This document shows, one piece after another, positions 45,388 through 53,519 of a DNA stretch of 64,000 nucleotides. A program made the position numbers and the translations under genes. The stretch comes from DGNJ01 sp002388905. Lineage in GTDB: Bacteria > Pseudomonadota > Gammaproteobacteria > Pseudomonadales > Porticoccaceae. Each line of letters opens with the position of its first letter. Position 1 is the stretch's first letter. Under the pieces are notes generated by a model. The model did not search any database. It saw nothing but the letters and a program-made list of their open reading frames with translations, and was not told the DNA's origin. The DNA is taken from contig DAITSJ010000011.1 in the NCBI GenBank assembly GCA_036843405.1, positions 39,424-103,423 on the forward strand, in the 5' to 3' direction.

Positions 45388-45597
45388 ATGGTTTCGACAT
45401 ACTTTATCGATAAAGACCCGCTTTGTAATGGAATGCATGTTATCCACTCCGCTTCCTGCAAAAGCCTGTGCGGTTCGAATGCCCCGCAGGAATTGGGAGA
45501 GCACGACGATTGGAAAGAGGCCCTGAAGGAAGCCGAAAAGACTCATGAACAGGTGGTTGGCTGCTTCTGGTGCTGCCCCGAAGCAATCAGGCGTTGA
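45388..45597 (+). CDS. Small Cys/His-rich protein (unknown function)
   Basis: 69 aa, no signal peptide. Cysteines at 13, 24, 28, 59, 62, 63 and histidines at 17 and 20 suggest a metal site. The opening YFIDKDPLCNGMHVIH and the ending GCFWCCPEA resemble a widespread class of unnamed bacterial small proteins with N-G-x-H-x-V-H and C-x2-C patterns; this match is from memory. Start ATG at 45388. The downstream 211 bases hold no gene. Confidence 0.6.
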   Translation: MVSTYFIDKDPLCNGMHVIHSASCKSLCGSNAPQELGEHDDWKEALKEAEKTHEQVVGCFWCCPEAIRR

Positions 45598-45808
45598 TCT
45601 GCCCCGGCCTTGAAACCGGCGGTTCCCGGTCGTTGGCGCCTGCCAGCCGATCCGAAGGCTGAAAATACTTGGGAGCGCTCCCGCCGAATGGCCAGCAATT
45701 TCTGGCTTTAACCTTTTGATATCGTTATATATTTCAAGTATCCCTCGTGAATTCCGCGTGACAGATCACCAGGTCGCCAACTGATGCGCAGTGATTCTGC
45801 CAGGCAAC

Positions 45809-46351
45809 TCAGGAAGAATGCGACAGGGGCGTAATTGCATCACAAAAATTACCAAGAAAATCGATCTTGCTCAGCTTCACGCCATTATGGCGAAGGATGG
45901 CGTAAACCATGCTGCTATGGAAATAGAAATTGGGCAGGATAAACTTTTGCAGACAGCTTTCGCCGGAGGGGAATGTCAGCTCGTAATTATTAAGTTCAAA
46001 GCACGTGGGCCTGGAGCTACTGGCATTGATCTGCTCTGCATCGATTTTGGCCAGTAGTTGCCGGACAGCATCCACCCTGGCCAGCAAGGCTTCAAAGGTT
46101 GGTTTCCTGTCCTTGATTTGCGGGGGATCCATACCGGCTAAATGGGTCGCCAGGATTTTTACCATATCGACGGCGGTTTGAGCCTGTTTGTCGAGGGTAT
46201 ACATATCAGGATAAAGGCGGTAACCAGTCAGAATAGATTCGTCGATATTGTGATCCCGACAATGCCTTAACCCTTTCTTAAGAATATTTTCAAGGTTAAT
46301 CAGGCCCGGCTGTAAAATCGGAACTGAGGCTTCGTAGAGGGACAGTGTCAT
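45809..46351 (-). CDS. DUF1993 domain-containing protein
   Basis: 180 aa beginning MTLSLYEASVPILQPGLINLE, the DUF1993 opening, with the central KDRKPTFEALLARVDAVRQLL region and the C-terminal YFHSSMVYAILRHNGV block. Soluble all-helical protein of unknown role related to DinB-like folds. AT-richer than the core genes and probably part of the accessory stretch. No operon partner. Confidence 0.85.
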   Translation of the reverse strand: MTLSLYEASVPILQPGLINLENILKKGLRHCRDHNIDESILTGYRLYPDMYTLDKQAQTAVDMVKILATHLAGMDPPQIKDRKPTFEALLARVDAVRQLLAKIDAEQINASSSRPTCFELNNYELTFPSGESCLQKFILPNFYFHSSMVYAILRHNGVKLSKIDFLGNFCDAITPLSHSS

Positions 46352-46904
46352 AAATCAGGTTCCTGGCCTGGCAAATAACTCGTACTCTTTTTTTGAGGCC
46401 GCCTAGTTATTCCTGGCTCATGGGAGCAAGAAAACAACTGTTGGTTGATCGCCACGATGATCGCAGCCAGCAAAGGGTGTGCTCGATAGTAAAGTCTAGC
46501 TCGTATAGTTTTTAACAGCCAGAAACTCCACTTATTCTGATTCGTAAGGGTTTTGCCGGAGAGTTATCGCCACGGCGGTGGATGCCGGTCAGGAGTGGCT
46601 GATCGTTTCTGTCGTGCCAGTCTGAGAATGTGCCTGATCAGAATGCACGGTGAGCCCGGCGGGCGCTCACAAAGGCAATGGTTTCCACCGAAAATGGGCG
46701 ATCGCCCACTCGTAGCGTCGAGGGTGCGACACCGTACATACAGTTCCGACGCGAGGGTTCAAAATACAATATCGGGGATATCGATACTCTCCAGAACACT
46801 CTGCCCCAGCACGCGGAAACAAACGGCACCCGCTGGCTCGACTGCACGTCGCGGTCAATCCGAGCAACCGGTAACCACGATTTTCCCGTCAGAGGAGACC
46901 TAAC
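46352..46904. other. 553-base noncoding region upstream of the desaturase
   Basis: No gene recognised; small open frames here show no family features. A perfect 14-base palindrome lies at 46695-46708. The ribosome site AGAGGAGACC ends the region before the desaturase ATG. Confidence 0.45.
46695..46708. promoter_or_regulatory. 14-base perfect palindrome upstream of the desaturase
   Basis: TGGGCGATCGCCCA, about 200 bases before the desaturase start. Could be an operator; its GCGATCGC core also occurs by chance in GC-rich DNA. No regulator identifiable. Confidence 0.3.
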
Positions 46905-47936
46905 ATGACCGCAAGTACGGACTTCAACGCCGACTCGACCCGTCTGAAGCGGGCGCTGAACCGCTACCCTACCCCCGACCGTGCGCGCGGCATTCTTGAG
47001 CTTGCGCTCACTGCCATTCCATTTTTCCTCCTGTGGGCCTTGGCATGGGCCGCCGTCAGCGCGGGACATTGGTACGGCCTGGTGCTCACTGTACCGGCTG
47101 CAGCCTTCCTCGTGCGCCTCTTCATGATCCAACACGATTGTGCCCATCGTTCCTTTTTTCATTCCCGGCGGGCTAATGACTGGACCGGGCGGACCATTGG
47201 CGTGCTAACCCTTACGCCCCACGATTTTTGGGGCTATACCCATGCCCGGCACCATGCCAGTTCCGGGAACCTGGACCGCCCTCGCATCGGCGAAATCGAC
47301 ACCCTGACCCTGCGCGAATACCAGAGCCTGCCGCGCGGACAACGGTTGCGCTATCGCTTGTACCGGCATCCCCTCGTGCTATTCGGCCTGGGCCCGACCT
47401 ACCTGTTCCTGCTGGACTATCGCATGCCCCTTGGGTTCATGCACTCGGGATGGATGCCGTGGCTGAGCACCCAAGCCACCAATATCGCCATAGCCGTGCT
47501 CGTCGCTACTATGGCCTGGTCGGTTGGGCTGGGGACGTTTCTGCTGGTGCAACTGCCGATTACTCTAATGGCCGCATCCATTGGTGTCTGGTTGTTTTAT
47601 GTCCAGCATCAGTTCGAGGACACCTACTGGGAGCATGCCAAGGATTGGAAATTCGACCAAGCGGCGTTGTATGGCAGCTCCCACTACGACCTGCCGGCCG
47701 TGCTGCGCTGGTTCAGCGCCAACATCGGCGTACACCACGTGCATCATTTATGCAGCGGTATCCCCTCATACCGTCTGCCCGAGGCGCTTCGGGACCATCC
47801 CGAACTTCGCGATACTGGCCGCTTGACCCTACGGCAAAGCCTGCGATCCGTAAGCCTGGCACTCTGGGACGAGGGCCAGCGCCGGCTGATAAGCTTCCGC
47901 GATGCCCGGCGTCGCCCGTTAGCAGCCAACGAATAG
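46905..47936 (+). CDS. Fatty acid desaturase
   Basis: 343-aa membrane enzyme with the three histidine clusters HDCAH (near 76-80), HARHH (near 112-116) and HHVHH (near 280-284) that bind the di-iron site. About four hydrophobic segments surround them. It introduces double bonds in acyl chains, adjusting membrane fluidity; regiochemistry cannot be read from the sequence. AGGAG precedes the ATG. It is the first gene of the accessory membrane-related stretch and lies just upstream of the GuaA-like scar. Confidence 0.92.
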   Translation: MTASTDFNADSTRLKRALNRYPTPDRARGILELALTAIPFFLLWALAWAAVSAGHWYGLVLTVPAAAFLVRLFMIQHDCAHRSFFHSRRANDWTGRTIGVLTLTPHDFWGYTHARHHASSGNLDRPRIGEIDTLTLREYQSLPRGQRLRYRLYRHPLVLFGLGPTYLFLLDYRMPLGFMHSGWMPWLSTQATNIAIAVLVATMAWSVGLGTFLLVQLPITLMAASIGVWLFYVQHQFEDTYWEHAKDWKFDQAALYGSSHYDLPAVLRWFSANIGVHHVHHLCSGIPSYRLPEALRDHPELRDTGRLTLRQSLRSVSLALWDEGQRRLISFRDARRRPLAANE

Positions 47937-47952
47937 TCACAAGAAATGGTAC

Positions 47953-47970
47953 TTACTCCCACTCGATGGT
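47953..47970 (-). other. Possible guaA 3'-end attachment-site scar
   Basis: On the minus strand this 18-base sequence reads ACC-ATC-GAG-TGG-GAG-TAA, encoding T-I-E-W-E-stop, the canonical C-terminus of GMP synthetase GuaA. Upstream codons do not match GuaA, so only the extreme 3' end is present. The guaA 3' end is a known integration site for genomic islands, and a repeat of this length is what such integration leaves. The intact guaA gene is not in the window. Confidence 0.4.
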
Positions 47971-48048
47971 GAAGGCTGCATAATCAATGAACATCACATC
48001 TATTCAACCACTTCAGAGTACCTTGCCTTCACAAAACTCTCTGCTCTT

Positions 48049-48567
48049 TCAGTAATTCAATTCAAGCGTCAGATCCAAATCTCCCCCATCGTAAGAAAAG
48101 CTGGCGTCCTCGAACGAAGGCGCACTCATCGAAGCTTCTGCGCCGCTTGAAAAGCCGTAGCCCTCCGTGGGGACCCCTAGAAAGTTAGCGTCAAGCTTGC
48201 CGTTCATATTTTCATCATGAATGACGGCCAACGCATATGTTCCCGGGGGGACATCCAAAAAATTGCAACGGGCCCGCGTATCTCGAATTTTAATTATCAT
48301 TATATTGCTTGCGGAGCCCAAAAATTCAGTAGGGAAGCCCACTGGCGATTCGAAAAGCGCACAGGCCACAGTCCCGGTGCTATTCTCAATGTCCAGAATT
48401 TTCACGTGAATTCCGGGGCATGATGATTGGGCGAAGGCGAGGGTGGCAAGATTCGCAAGTATCACCGCCGCAAACCATGCTTTGTATCGAACGCCCATTG
48501 GGATCCGTACCTGTGGAGCCCTGACTGTGGAGGCCGCTGCTGACTTCCGGTTGGCTGACTCATTCAT
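48049..48567 (-). CDS. DUF2141 domain secreted protein
   Basis: 172 aa. A long N-terminus with a hydrophobic segment (residues about 24-47: VRYKAWFAAVILANLATLAFA) acts as a signal, followed by a DUF2141 domain with ALFESPVGFPTEF, FLDVPPGTYALAVIHDENMNGKLD and LGVPTEGYGFS. The calcium-like DxNxNGxxD loop is typical of the family. Function unknown; secreted or outer-membrane associated. GGAG stands nine bases before the ATG. Confidence 0.85.
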   Translation of the reverse strand: MNESANRKSAAASTVRAPQVRIPMGVRYKAWFAAVILANLATLAFAQSSCPGIHVKILDIENSTGTVACALFESPVGFPTEFLGSASNIMIIKIRDTRARCNFLDVPPGTYALAVIHDENMNGKLDANFLGVPTEGYGFSSGAEASMSAPSFEDASFSYDGGDLDLTLELNY

Positions 48568-48816
48568 GAATTTGACTCCATTTTAGACCCGCTGGTCCTG
48601 GGTGGATCGCCGTCAAAACCGGGCTACTTCTTGCCGCTATAGACGCCTAAACGCCCGGTATGGGCCGCATGTTCGCTCCGACACTACTATCACAACGCTT
48701 ACGCTCGCGAGCAGGGCCAGCCCCATGAGCGTGCCGAATGTAGTAGGTACGCGCAACTCGACCGATCTCGATGCGAAAATTCAGACAACTGAAGCACTTT
48801 CGGGCTAGCGGCGAGA

Positions 48817-50151
48817 CTAAGCCGGCTCGCTGCACAACATCCTCACCGCCTGGCAACGCTCTTCCACCGACCGGCGGTCTTGGTCCTCGTGCAGGCTCTC
48901 GGCGGCTCCCCGGGTAATCATTTCAGCGTGCCGCAGGAGCGTGGCGCGGTCCTCTGGCCGATGTGTGAATTTTACGACCACGGCAATTGTTTCCAGCAAA
49001 CGAATGGTTACCGCGGCGCTGGAGCGGCCATATTGCCGAATCTGGTTGAATGCTGCATTCACAAACGCCGGGAATGTATCGGCCGACGCAATCACCCGGA
49101 GCTGATTCTGGCAGTCATGGCGATAAGGTGACGGCATGTCTCGTGAAGCCAGACGACATAACGCGGACCCCAGGCGGTCGACACACGTGATCGCCGTGAA
49201 CGGGTCGTTCGTCCCCGGGGAGAGAGCCCGGACCGCAATCTCCACCAACTGATTCACCCCGAACTCGAGGTCCTGGCCGGAAGTCCGCTGGTGGGCCAGG
49301 ACAAAGAGGGGATGCAGTCGTTCCGTGAGTCGGTTGGTCACTCGGCTGCCTGGCCAGATCAGCACCAGCGGACAACTGGCGACGACATAGTTTCCGGGCC
49401 TTTGCTCCAGTCGAACGATCAGGTCCTCCTCCTCGGCGATCTCAAACAAGGCCTGCGCGTCGATGAACTGGAGATAGCCGTCCGCGTACGCGCCGATCGG
49501 CCGCGCCTCCCGATCGAACACCTCGAGGAAGCCAGGGTCGGGCGGCCCCACCGGGATCTCTGACGCTCCCCGTCCAATCTGTTCCGGGAACAGACGGTTG
49601 ATCCCTTCGTTTAATTCCGCGCCAATCCGCGCGGCGATCTCATTGGCCTGGATGGATACAGACACGTGATGGATGAAATAGATGAACACCCCCACGCTCA
49701 CCACCGCAAGTAGAACACCGAGGCTGACCGACAGGTGCGGGACGAAAGTGACCTCCCCGCCACGGCGGATCGTGCGAAGAACGATCAGGCAGTACAGGAA
49801 CGTGGCGATGAACGTGCCGAGGACCACCTGTGTGGTGGAATCACGCATGAAATTGCGCAGCAGACGGGGCCCCAGCTGGGCCGAGGCGAGTGAAAGCGTG
49901 ACCAATGTCATCGAGAAAACTACGCCGGCGATGGTGATCATCGATCCGGCGACGACCCCCATCACGGCGCTAACCCCGTCCGCTCCGCCGGTGAACGTCC
50001 AACCCAGTTTAAGCGATAGCCACTCCGTCATCGGCTTGTCCACGGCGATGCTCACGAAGGCCAACGCCACGGCCACCACGGCCATGACCGTCGGAAGGAA
50101 CCAGAAACTCGATCGAATGCGATCCCATATCTTGAATAACTGCCCTCTCAC
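48817..50151 (-). CDS. DUF2254 family membrane protein
   Basis: 444 aa from GTG 50149-50151. Four N-terminal hydrophobic helices (about 18-38, 60-86, 108-128, 140-162) precede a soluble C-terminal domain with the family blocks GSMITIAGVVFSMTLVTLSLASAQLGPRLL (quoted in overlapping parts) and ALSPGTNDPFTAI. Function unknown. The GTG overlaps the stop of a decayed DUF2254 copy upstream as GTGA. The gene itself looks intact. Confidence 0.85.
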   Translation of the reverse strand: MRGQLFKIWDRIRSSFWFLPTVMAVVAVALAFVSIAVDKPMTEWLSLKLGWTFTGGADGVSAVMGVVAGSMITIAGVVFSMTLVTLSLASAQLGPRLLRNFMRDSTTQVVLGTFIATFLYCLIVLRTIRRGGEVTFVPHLSVSLGVLLAVVSVGVFIYFIHHVSVSIQANEIAARIGAELNEGINRLFPEQIGRGASEIPVGPPDPGFLEVFDREARPIGAYADGYLQFIDAQALFEIAEEEDLIVRLEQRPGNYVVASCPLVLIWPGSRVTNRLTERLHPLFVLAHQRTSGQDLEFGVNQLVEIAVRALSPGTNDPFTAITCVDRLGSALCRLASRDMPSPYRHDCQNQLRVIASADTFPAFVNAAFNQIRQYGRSSAAVTIRLLETIAVVVKFTHRPEDRATLLRHAEMITRGAAESLHEDQDRRSVEERCQAVRMLCSEPA

Positions 50152-50705
50152 GACGATCGCACCTCATCGACATGCTGGATATAACCGACCGTCGAAGAAC
50201 ATACCGCGACGCCCTTATCCACGGCCTGCCACGGGGAAACCGGCAAAGCGCCTAGTGCGGGCGCATGGCGGCGGCGATTCAGTGCGTTACCGGTTGCCTT
50301 TTCCACTTGTTCAATCGAATTGACCGCCCGGCCCAGCCGGGCGATTCTGTCGGCCCAGCGAACGAAAGTAATAATGACAATGGCGAACAGGAGAAGAGTG
50401 ACCACGAATATTGCAAACAGCCCCGCGGAGCCAAACATATCGATTTGAACGGCTATCAGGGAAACAAGACCGAAAATAAAAGCCCCGATAAACGCAGACA
50501 ATGCGTTCTGGGTAACGTTATCAGCAATAACCAGCGGTATGGAGCGCGGCGTCGCCCCGGTATTGGCCGACGCATAAGCGGCAACCATCGAGCCGACCGG
50601 CGTGCTGGAAGCCATGATGCAACGCCACGGTAAACGCATCGATGCAGGGTTCGAGGGTACTGCCGACATACGGCGGAGGTAGCACTCACACGTCGTGAAT
50701 GCCAC
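50148..50705 (-). pseudogene. Truncated DUF2254 family gene
   Basis: A 185-codon frame whose middle matches a DUF2254 core (MVAAYASANTGATPRSIPL, IADNVTQNALSAFIGAFIF, FVRWADRIARLGR, VGYIQHVD) but not the rest. DUF2254 proteins are about 430 aa; here the C-terminal half is absent and the N-terminus (MAFTTCECYLRRMSAV...) lacks the usual helices, with the ASS-to-SMVAAY junction suggesting a deletion. It runs directly into the intact DUF2254 gene at a GTGA overlap, so a deletion between the two copies is likely. Confidence 0.65.
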
Positions 50706-50724
50706 CGTTTCCCGCGAACAATGA

Positions 50725-51144
50725 TTAATGCGAAGCTGTGTCAGGCTGATATTCCGTTCCGTAGTAATGGTGAACGCTTCGCGCCCAGATTTGATCGGCC
50801 ATGTCCGGCCAATGATCCCGGTCGAATCCCGGTGCCTCCTTGAGACGCTGCTTATCCACGTCCAGAATGAAACATTTATTCTCGGTATCCAGAGTCAAGG
50901 CCCGGAACGGGACTGCAAACAATTTCTCGCCCATACCCAAAAACGACCCGAAGCTGAGCACGGCGTATTCAATTTTGCCACTGGTGGTATCCAGCATGAA
51001 TTCTTTGATGTCACCAACACTCTCGTGGGCTCTATTGACGACTTCATTTCCGACCAGGGAACTGGAGCCCAGCAGGAGCGCACCCGTAGTCGGTTTGCTG
51101 GATGTATTGCCTTGACGTACGGTCTCTCGATTATCGTGATTCAT
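50725..51144 (-). CDS. PRC-barrel domain protein
   Basis: 139 aa soluble protein. The PRC-barrel core runs about residues 28-110 (LVGNEVVNRAHESVGDIKEFMLD, IEYAVLSFGSFLGMGEKLFAVPF in parts). This fold occurs in stress-related proteins of islands and in ribosome maturation or photosynthetic reaction-centre subunits; here it is of the stand-alone stress-associated kind. AGGA stands eight bases before the ATG. It is adjacent to the DUF2254 copies and likely cotranscribed with them. Confidence 0.82.
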   Translation of the reverse strand: MNHDNRETVRQGNTSSKPTTGALLLGSSSLVGNEVVNRAHESVGDIKEFMLDTTSGKIEYAVLSFGSFLGMGEKLFAVPFRALTLDTENKCFILDVDKQRLKEAPGFDRDHWPDMADQIWARSVHHYYGTEYQPDTASH

Positions 51145-51432
51145 AATATAATTCCTATGCGATGGTTGAATTCGGACTGGGGCACGGAGGATAGTCCCTG
51201 CGGCCAGTCGTGTACTTAGAATCTACTCCGGCCGGGTACGGTAGTCTGTTCGCTACACCGCATGTCAAAAAGTGGTTTCCTCCCTCTGCCGGGCCGGCCG
51301 CGGGTCGTGTGTGGGGCATGGCACGGAACCTTCGCGCTTGATGGGTTAACATACGGGGTATTCGAGTCGTTCGCGAGCGACCGCGCGTCGGCGCCCGAAC
51401 GACATCCCCCATCGTGCGAAGGAGTACGACCA

Positions 51433-51591
51433 TTGGACCTGTTGCGCATCATCATAGCGATTATTCTGCCGCCGCTCGGCGTCTTCCTGCAGGAAGGCAT
51501 TGGCAAACATTTCTGGATCAACATTCTGCTCACGCTGCTTGGCTATATTCCCGGCATCGTTCACGCCGTCTGGATCATCGCCAAGCGATGA
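51433..51591 (+). CDS. YqaE/Pmp3 family small membrane protein
   Basis: 52 aa from TTG 51433, with a perfect AAGGAG nine bases upstream. Two hydrophobic helices (RIIIAIILPPLGVFLQ and INILLTLLGYIPGIVHAVWII) with the ILPPLGVFL motif identify the Pmp3/YqaE/RCI2 family. These peptides are linked to salt, cold and membrane-potential stress. The longer upstream open frame has no family sequence. Confidence 0.88.
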   Translation: MDLLRIIIAIILPPLGVFLQEGIGKHFWINILLTLLGYIPGIVHAVWIIAKR

Positions 51592-52472
51592 GCACGGCAC
51601 TCACGCCATCGAGCTGCGATTGGAGTTGACCCTGTGTAAGCCAAGAGAAGAGGCGAGAAAAGGCCTGATTGCCTGATTAACCAGTTTATATGGCTGGTAA
51701 GTGGACGAGATGTAGCGCGGTGTATCCTAGGTGGCGCGAGCGATTGGTAGAGTGGGGCTTTCCCTGAAGTAGTTGGTTGGTGTCGCAGCACGGGATCTCC
51801 AGATAGCTGCGTAGGTCGCTGTTTTGCCGGAGGGCGGTGGAACATATCGCCGCTAAAGTGGAGGATCGGCAGGTGGTGCCTGCTGACTTGTGCGGCTCGG
51901 GTAAAGACTCCCAAAAAGCCCACATAACTAAGTTTGGGTGTTCATCGATATTGCTAGTGGCCATAGCCTCTACTTCGAACAGGCTATAGGCAGGCCTTTG
52001 TGGCAAGGCTTCGCTGGTGTTTCCGTGCCGGAGGTTTTGACGGGCGGTTTGGCGGAGAAAGTCAAAACACCGGATAGTTGTCTGCAAGGGAGAGCAGCTA
52101 ACATCCTGTGCCTCATCTTAAGGCCGGCAATGAGTGAGAAGGATTAGCCCCTGGGACAGTTGCCATGGTAAGCCAGTTTCCGTGGTTTTGGGATTCTTAA
52201 AGTGCGACGAGATTAGATACCCGGTACACAGCTTATGGCGTGATGGACTGGAATCTTTAATCAAATCGGGGGATGTTGCAATTTGAGGTAGCGCGATTAC
52301 TGGGAGGTCAGCTATCAGCTGTGAATTGCAAGCAGGTTGGCTTGTGGTCCTAGTGGTGTCCAGTGAATTAGGAGATTCATCGGTTATTGATTAGATGTAT
52401 ACCAAGCTGTGTACCAAATATACTGAACACAAAAAAACTTAGCGGCACTTTCCGCTAATTCTTTGATTTATA
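51592..52472. other. 881-base region without recognisable genes
   Basis: Lower in GC than its flanks. Several short open frames (for example on the minus strand around 51686-52087) lack ribosome sites or recognisable domains. Located between the YqaE gene and tRNA-Met, the usual place for integrated-element debris; no integrase or repeat end was seen. The 3' end carries the tRNA-Met terminator. Confidence 0.4.
52431..52458 (-). terminator. Rho-independent terminator of tRNA-Met
   Basis: Minus strand: TTAGCGG-AAAGTG-CCGCTAA forms a 7-bp stem, followed by GTTTTTTT. It lies 15 bases beyond the CCA end of the tRNA. This is a convincing intrinsic terminator. Confidence 0.75.
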
Positions 52473-52549
52473 TGGTAGCTACGGGTGGACTTGAACCACC
52501 GACCCCAGCATTATGAATGCTGTGCTCTAACCAGCTGAGCTACGTAGCC
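52473..52549 (-). tRNA. tRNA-Met (CAT)
   Basis: 77 bases including a genome-encoded CCA. The acceptor stem GGCTACG pairs with CGTAGCT (one G-U type imperfection), the D-arm has AGCTGGTTAGAGC, the anticodon loop is TTCATAA giving CAT, and the T-arm is GGTTCAAGTCC. Elongator rather than initiator type, because the acceptor end is paired. It is flanked by a consensus promoter and a terminator and marks the right boundary of the accessory region. Confidence 0.95.
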
Positions 52550-52573
52550 ACATTCCCGTATTCAGGGCGGCGA

Positions 52574-52602
52574 ATTTTCACGATTTTGCCCTTCGCTGTC
52601 AA
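52574..52602 (-). promoter_or_regulatory. Promoter of tRNA-Met
   Basis: Minus strand: a perfect -35 TTGACA at 52597-52602, 17-base spacer, -10-like GAAAAT at 52574-52579, followed by a GC-rich discriminator (CGCCGCCC) typical of stringently controlled stable-RNA promoters. The -35 overlaps the stop codon of the alpha/beta hydrolase gene on the same strand. Confidence 0.6.
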
Positions 52603-53489
52603 GTTTCAGACGGGGTCTCGTCCTTCAGAAAAGGTGTGGCGATAGCCATAAAGGCGTCGAGCTGGTCATGGTGGACCCAGTGGCCGGCGTCGGGGATGTT
52701 GACGATAGTGGCATCCTGGAAATGCCCGGCCCGGCCGTCTTTGCCCGGGTCGGCGGCCCAGCTGTCCTCGCCACGCACCAGCAGCACCGGGCAGGTGGTC
52801 CGGCGCCAGAGGCTGCGGCTCTCTTCCGGGGTCATGTCGAAGGCCGAGTGAGGACGCAACATGGGGTCGTGCTTCCAGGTGTAGGAGCCGTCTTCCAGCC
52901 GCCGGCTGCTGTGTCGGGTGAGGTGTTCGGCCAGGGCCGCGTCCAGGTGGTCGTTCTTTTTCTTCATGCGTGCGGTGGCGTCTTCCAGGCTGGGATATTG
53001 CACCGGCTGGCGCCGGGCGGAAACCTGCGTGCCGGCAATCCATTCCCGGAAGATGTCGCCGGTGTCACGGCTGGCACGTTCGGCTTCCTGCTTGGGGGAG
53101 GGGCCCACCCCCTCGATGGCGATCAGGCGGGAGACTTTTTCCGGGAAGGCGCCGGCGTACTTGAGCGCGATGGCGCCCCCCAAAGAGTGGGACAGTATGC
53201 GGATATGGTGCCAGCCCAGGTGCTCGATAAGGTTGGCGATATCCAGCACGAACGCGGTTATGGTATAGGTGCCGCTATTGACCCATTCCGACTCGCCGTG
53301 GCCTCTAAGGTCGGGAGCGACGATGTCGAAGTGCGGGTGCAATCGCGCAACCACCCGGTCCCAGTTGCGGTTGTGGTCCTCGCCGCCATGGATCAGCAAC
53401 AGCGGTGGCTTGCCGGGAGCGGGCCAGTGGCTGTAGTGCAGGCGCAGGCGGGCGGAGTAATAGAAATGTGACTGGGGTTGAGGTGTCAT
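52599..53489 (-). CDS. Alpha/beta hydrolase
   Basis: 296 aa. Oxyanion-hole HGGEDHNRNWD (near 34), nucleophile elbow SHSLGG with the catalytic serine near residue 98, acid in the GEDSWAAD region and histidine in DAGHWVHHD near 272. The fold and spacing match serine hydrolases of the esterase, epoxide-hydrolase or haloalkane-dehalogenase type; substrate unknown. It is followed by the tRNA-Met promoter, and preceded 30 bases away by the ychF gene end on the same strand. Confidence 0.9.
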   Translation of the reverse strand: MTPQPQSHFYYSARLRLHYSHWPAPGKPPLLLIHGGEDHNRNWDRVVARLHPHFDIVAPDLRGHGESEWVNSGTYTITAFVLDIANLIEHLGWHHIRILSHSLGGAIALKYAGAFPEKVSRLIAIEGVGPSPKQEAERASRDTGDIFREWIAGTQVSARRQPVQYPSLEDATARMKKKNDHLDAALAEHLTRHSSRRLEDGSYTWKHDPMLRPHSAFDMTPEESRSLWRRTTCPVLLVRGEDSWAADPGKDGRAGHFQDATIVNIPDAGHWVHHDQLDAFMAIATPFLKDETPSET

Positions 53490-53519
53490 GGCCTCCAGTC
53501 TACTCCATGATGGAGCAGG

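Noticed and set aside
46553..46903. 116-codon plus-strand ORF upstream of the desaturase
   Set aside because: No recognisable domain and no ribosome site; treated as noncoding.
48568..48816. Small open frames between DUF2141 and DUF2254
   Set aside because: Short hydrophobic peptide frames without ribosome sites or homology; not called.
51686..52087. 133-codon minus-strand ORF in the gene-poor block
   Set aside because: No ribosome site and no family; composition like noncoding debris, though a decayed gene is not excluded.
52211..52226. GATTAGATACCCGGTA resembles a conserved 16S rRNA segment
   Set aside because: The similarity is short and flanking bases do not match rRNA; no rRNA operon here.
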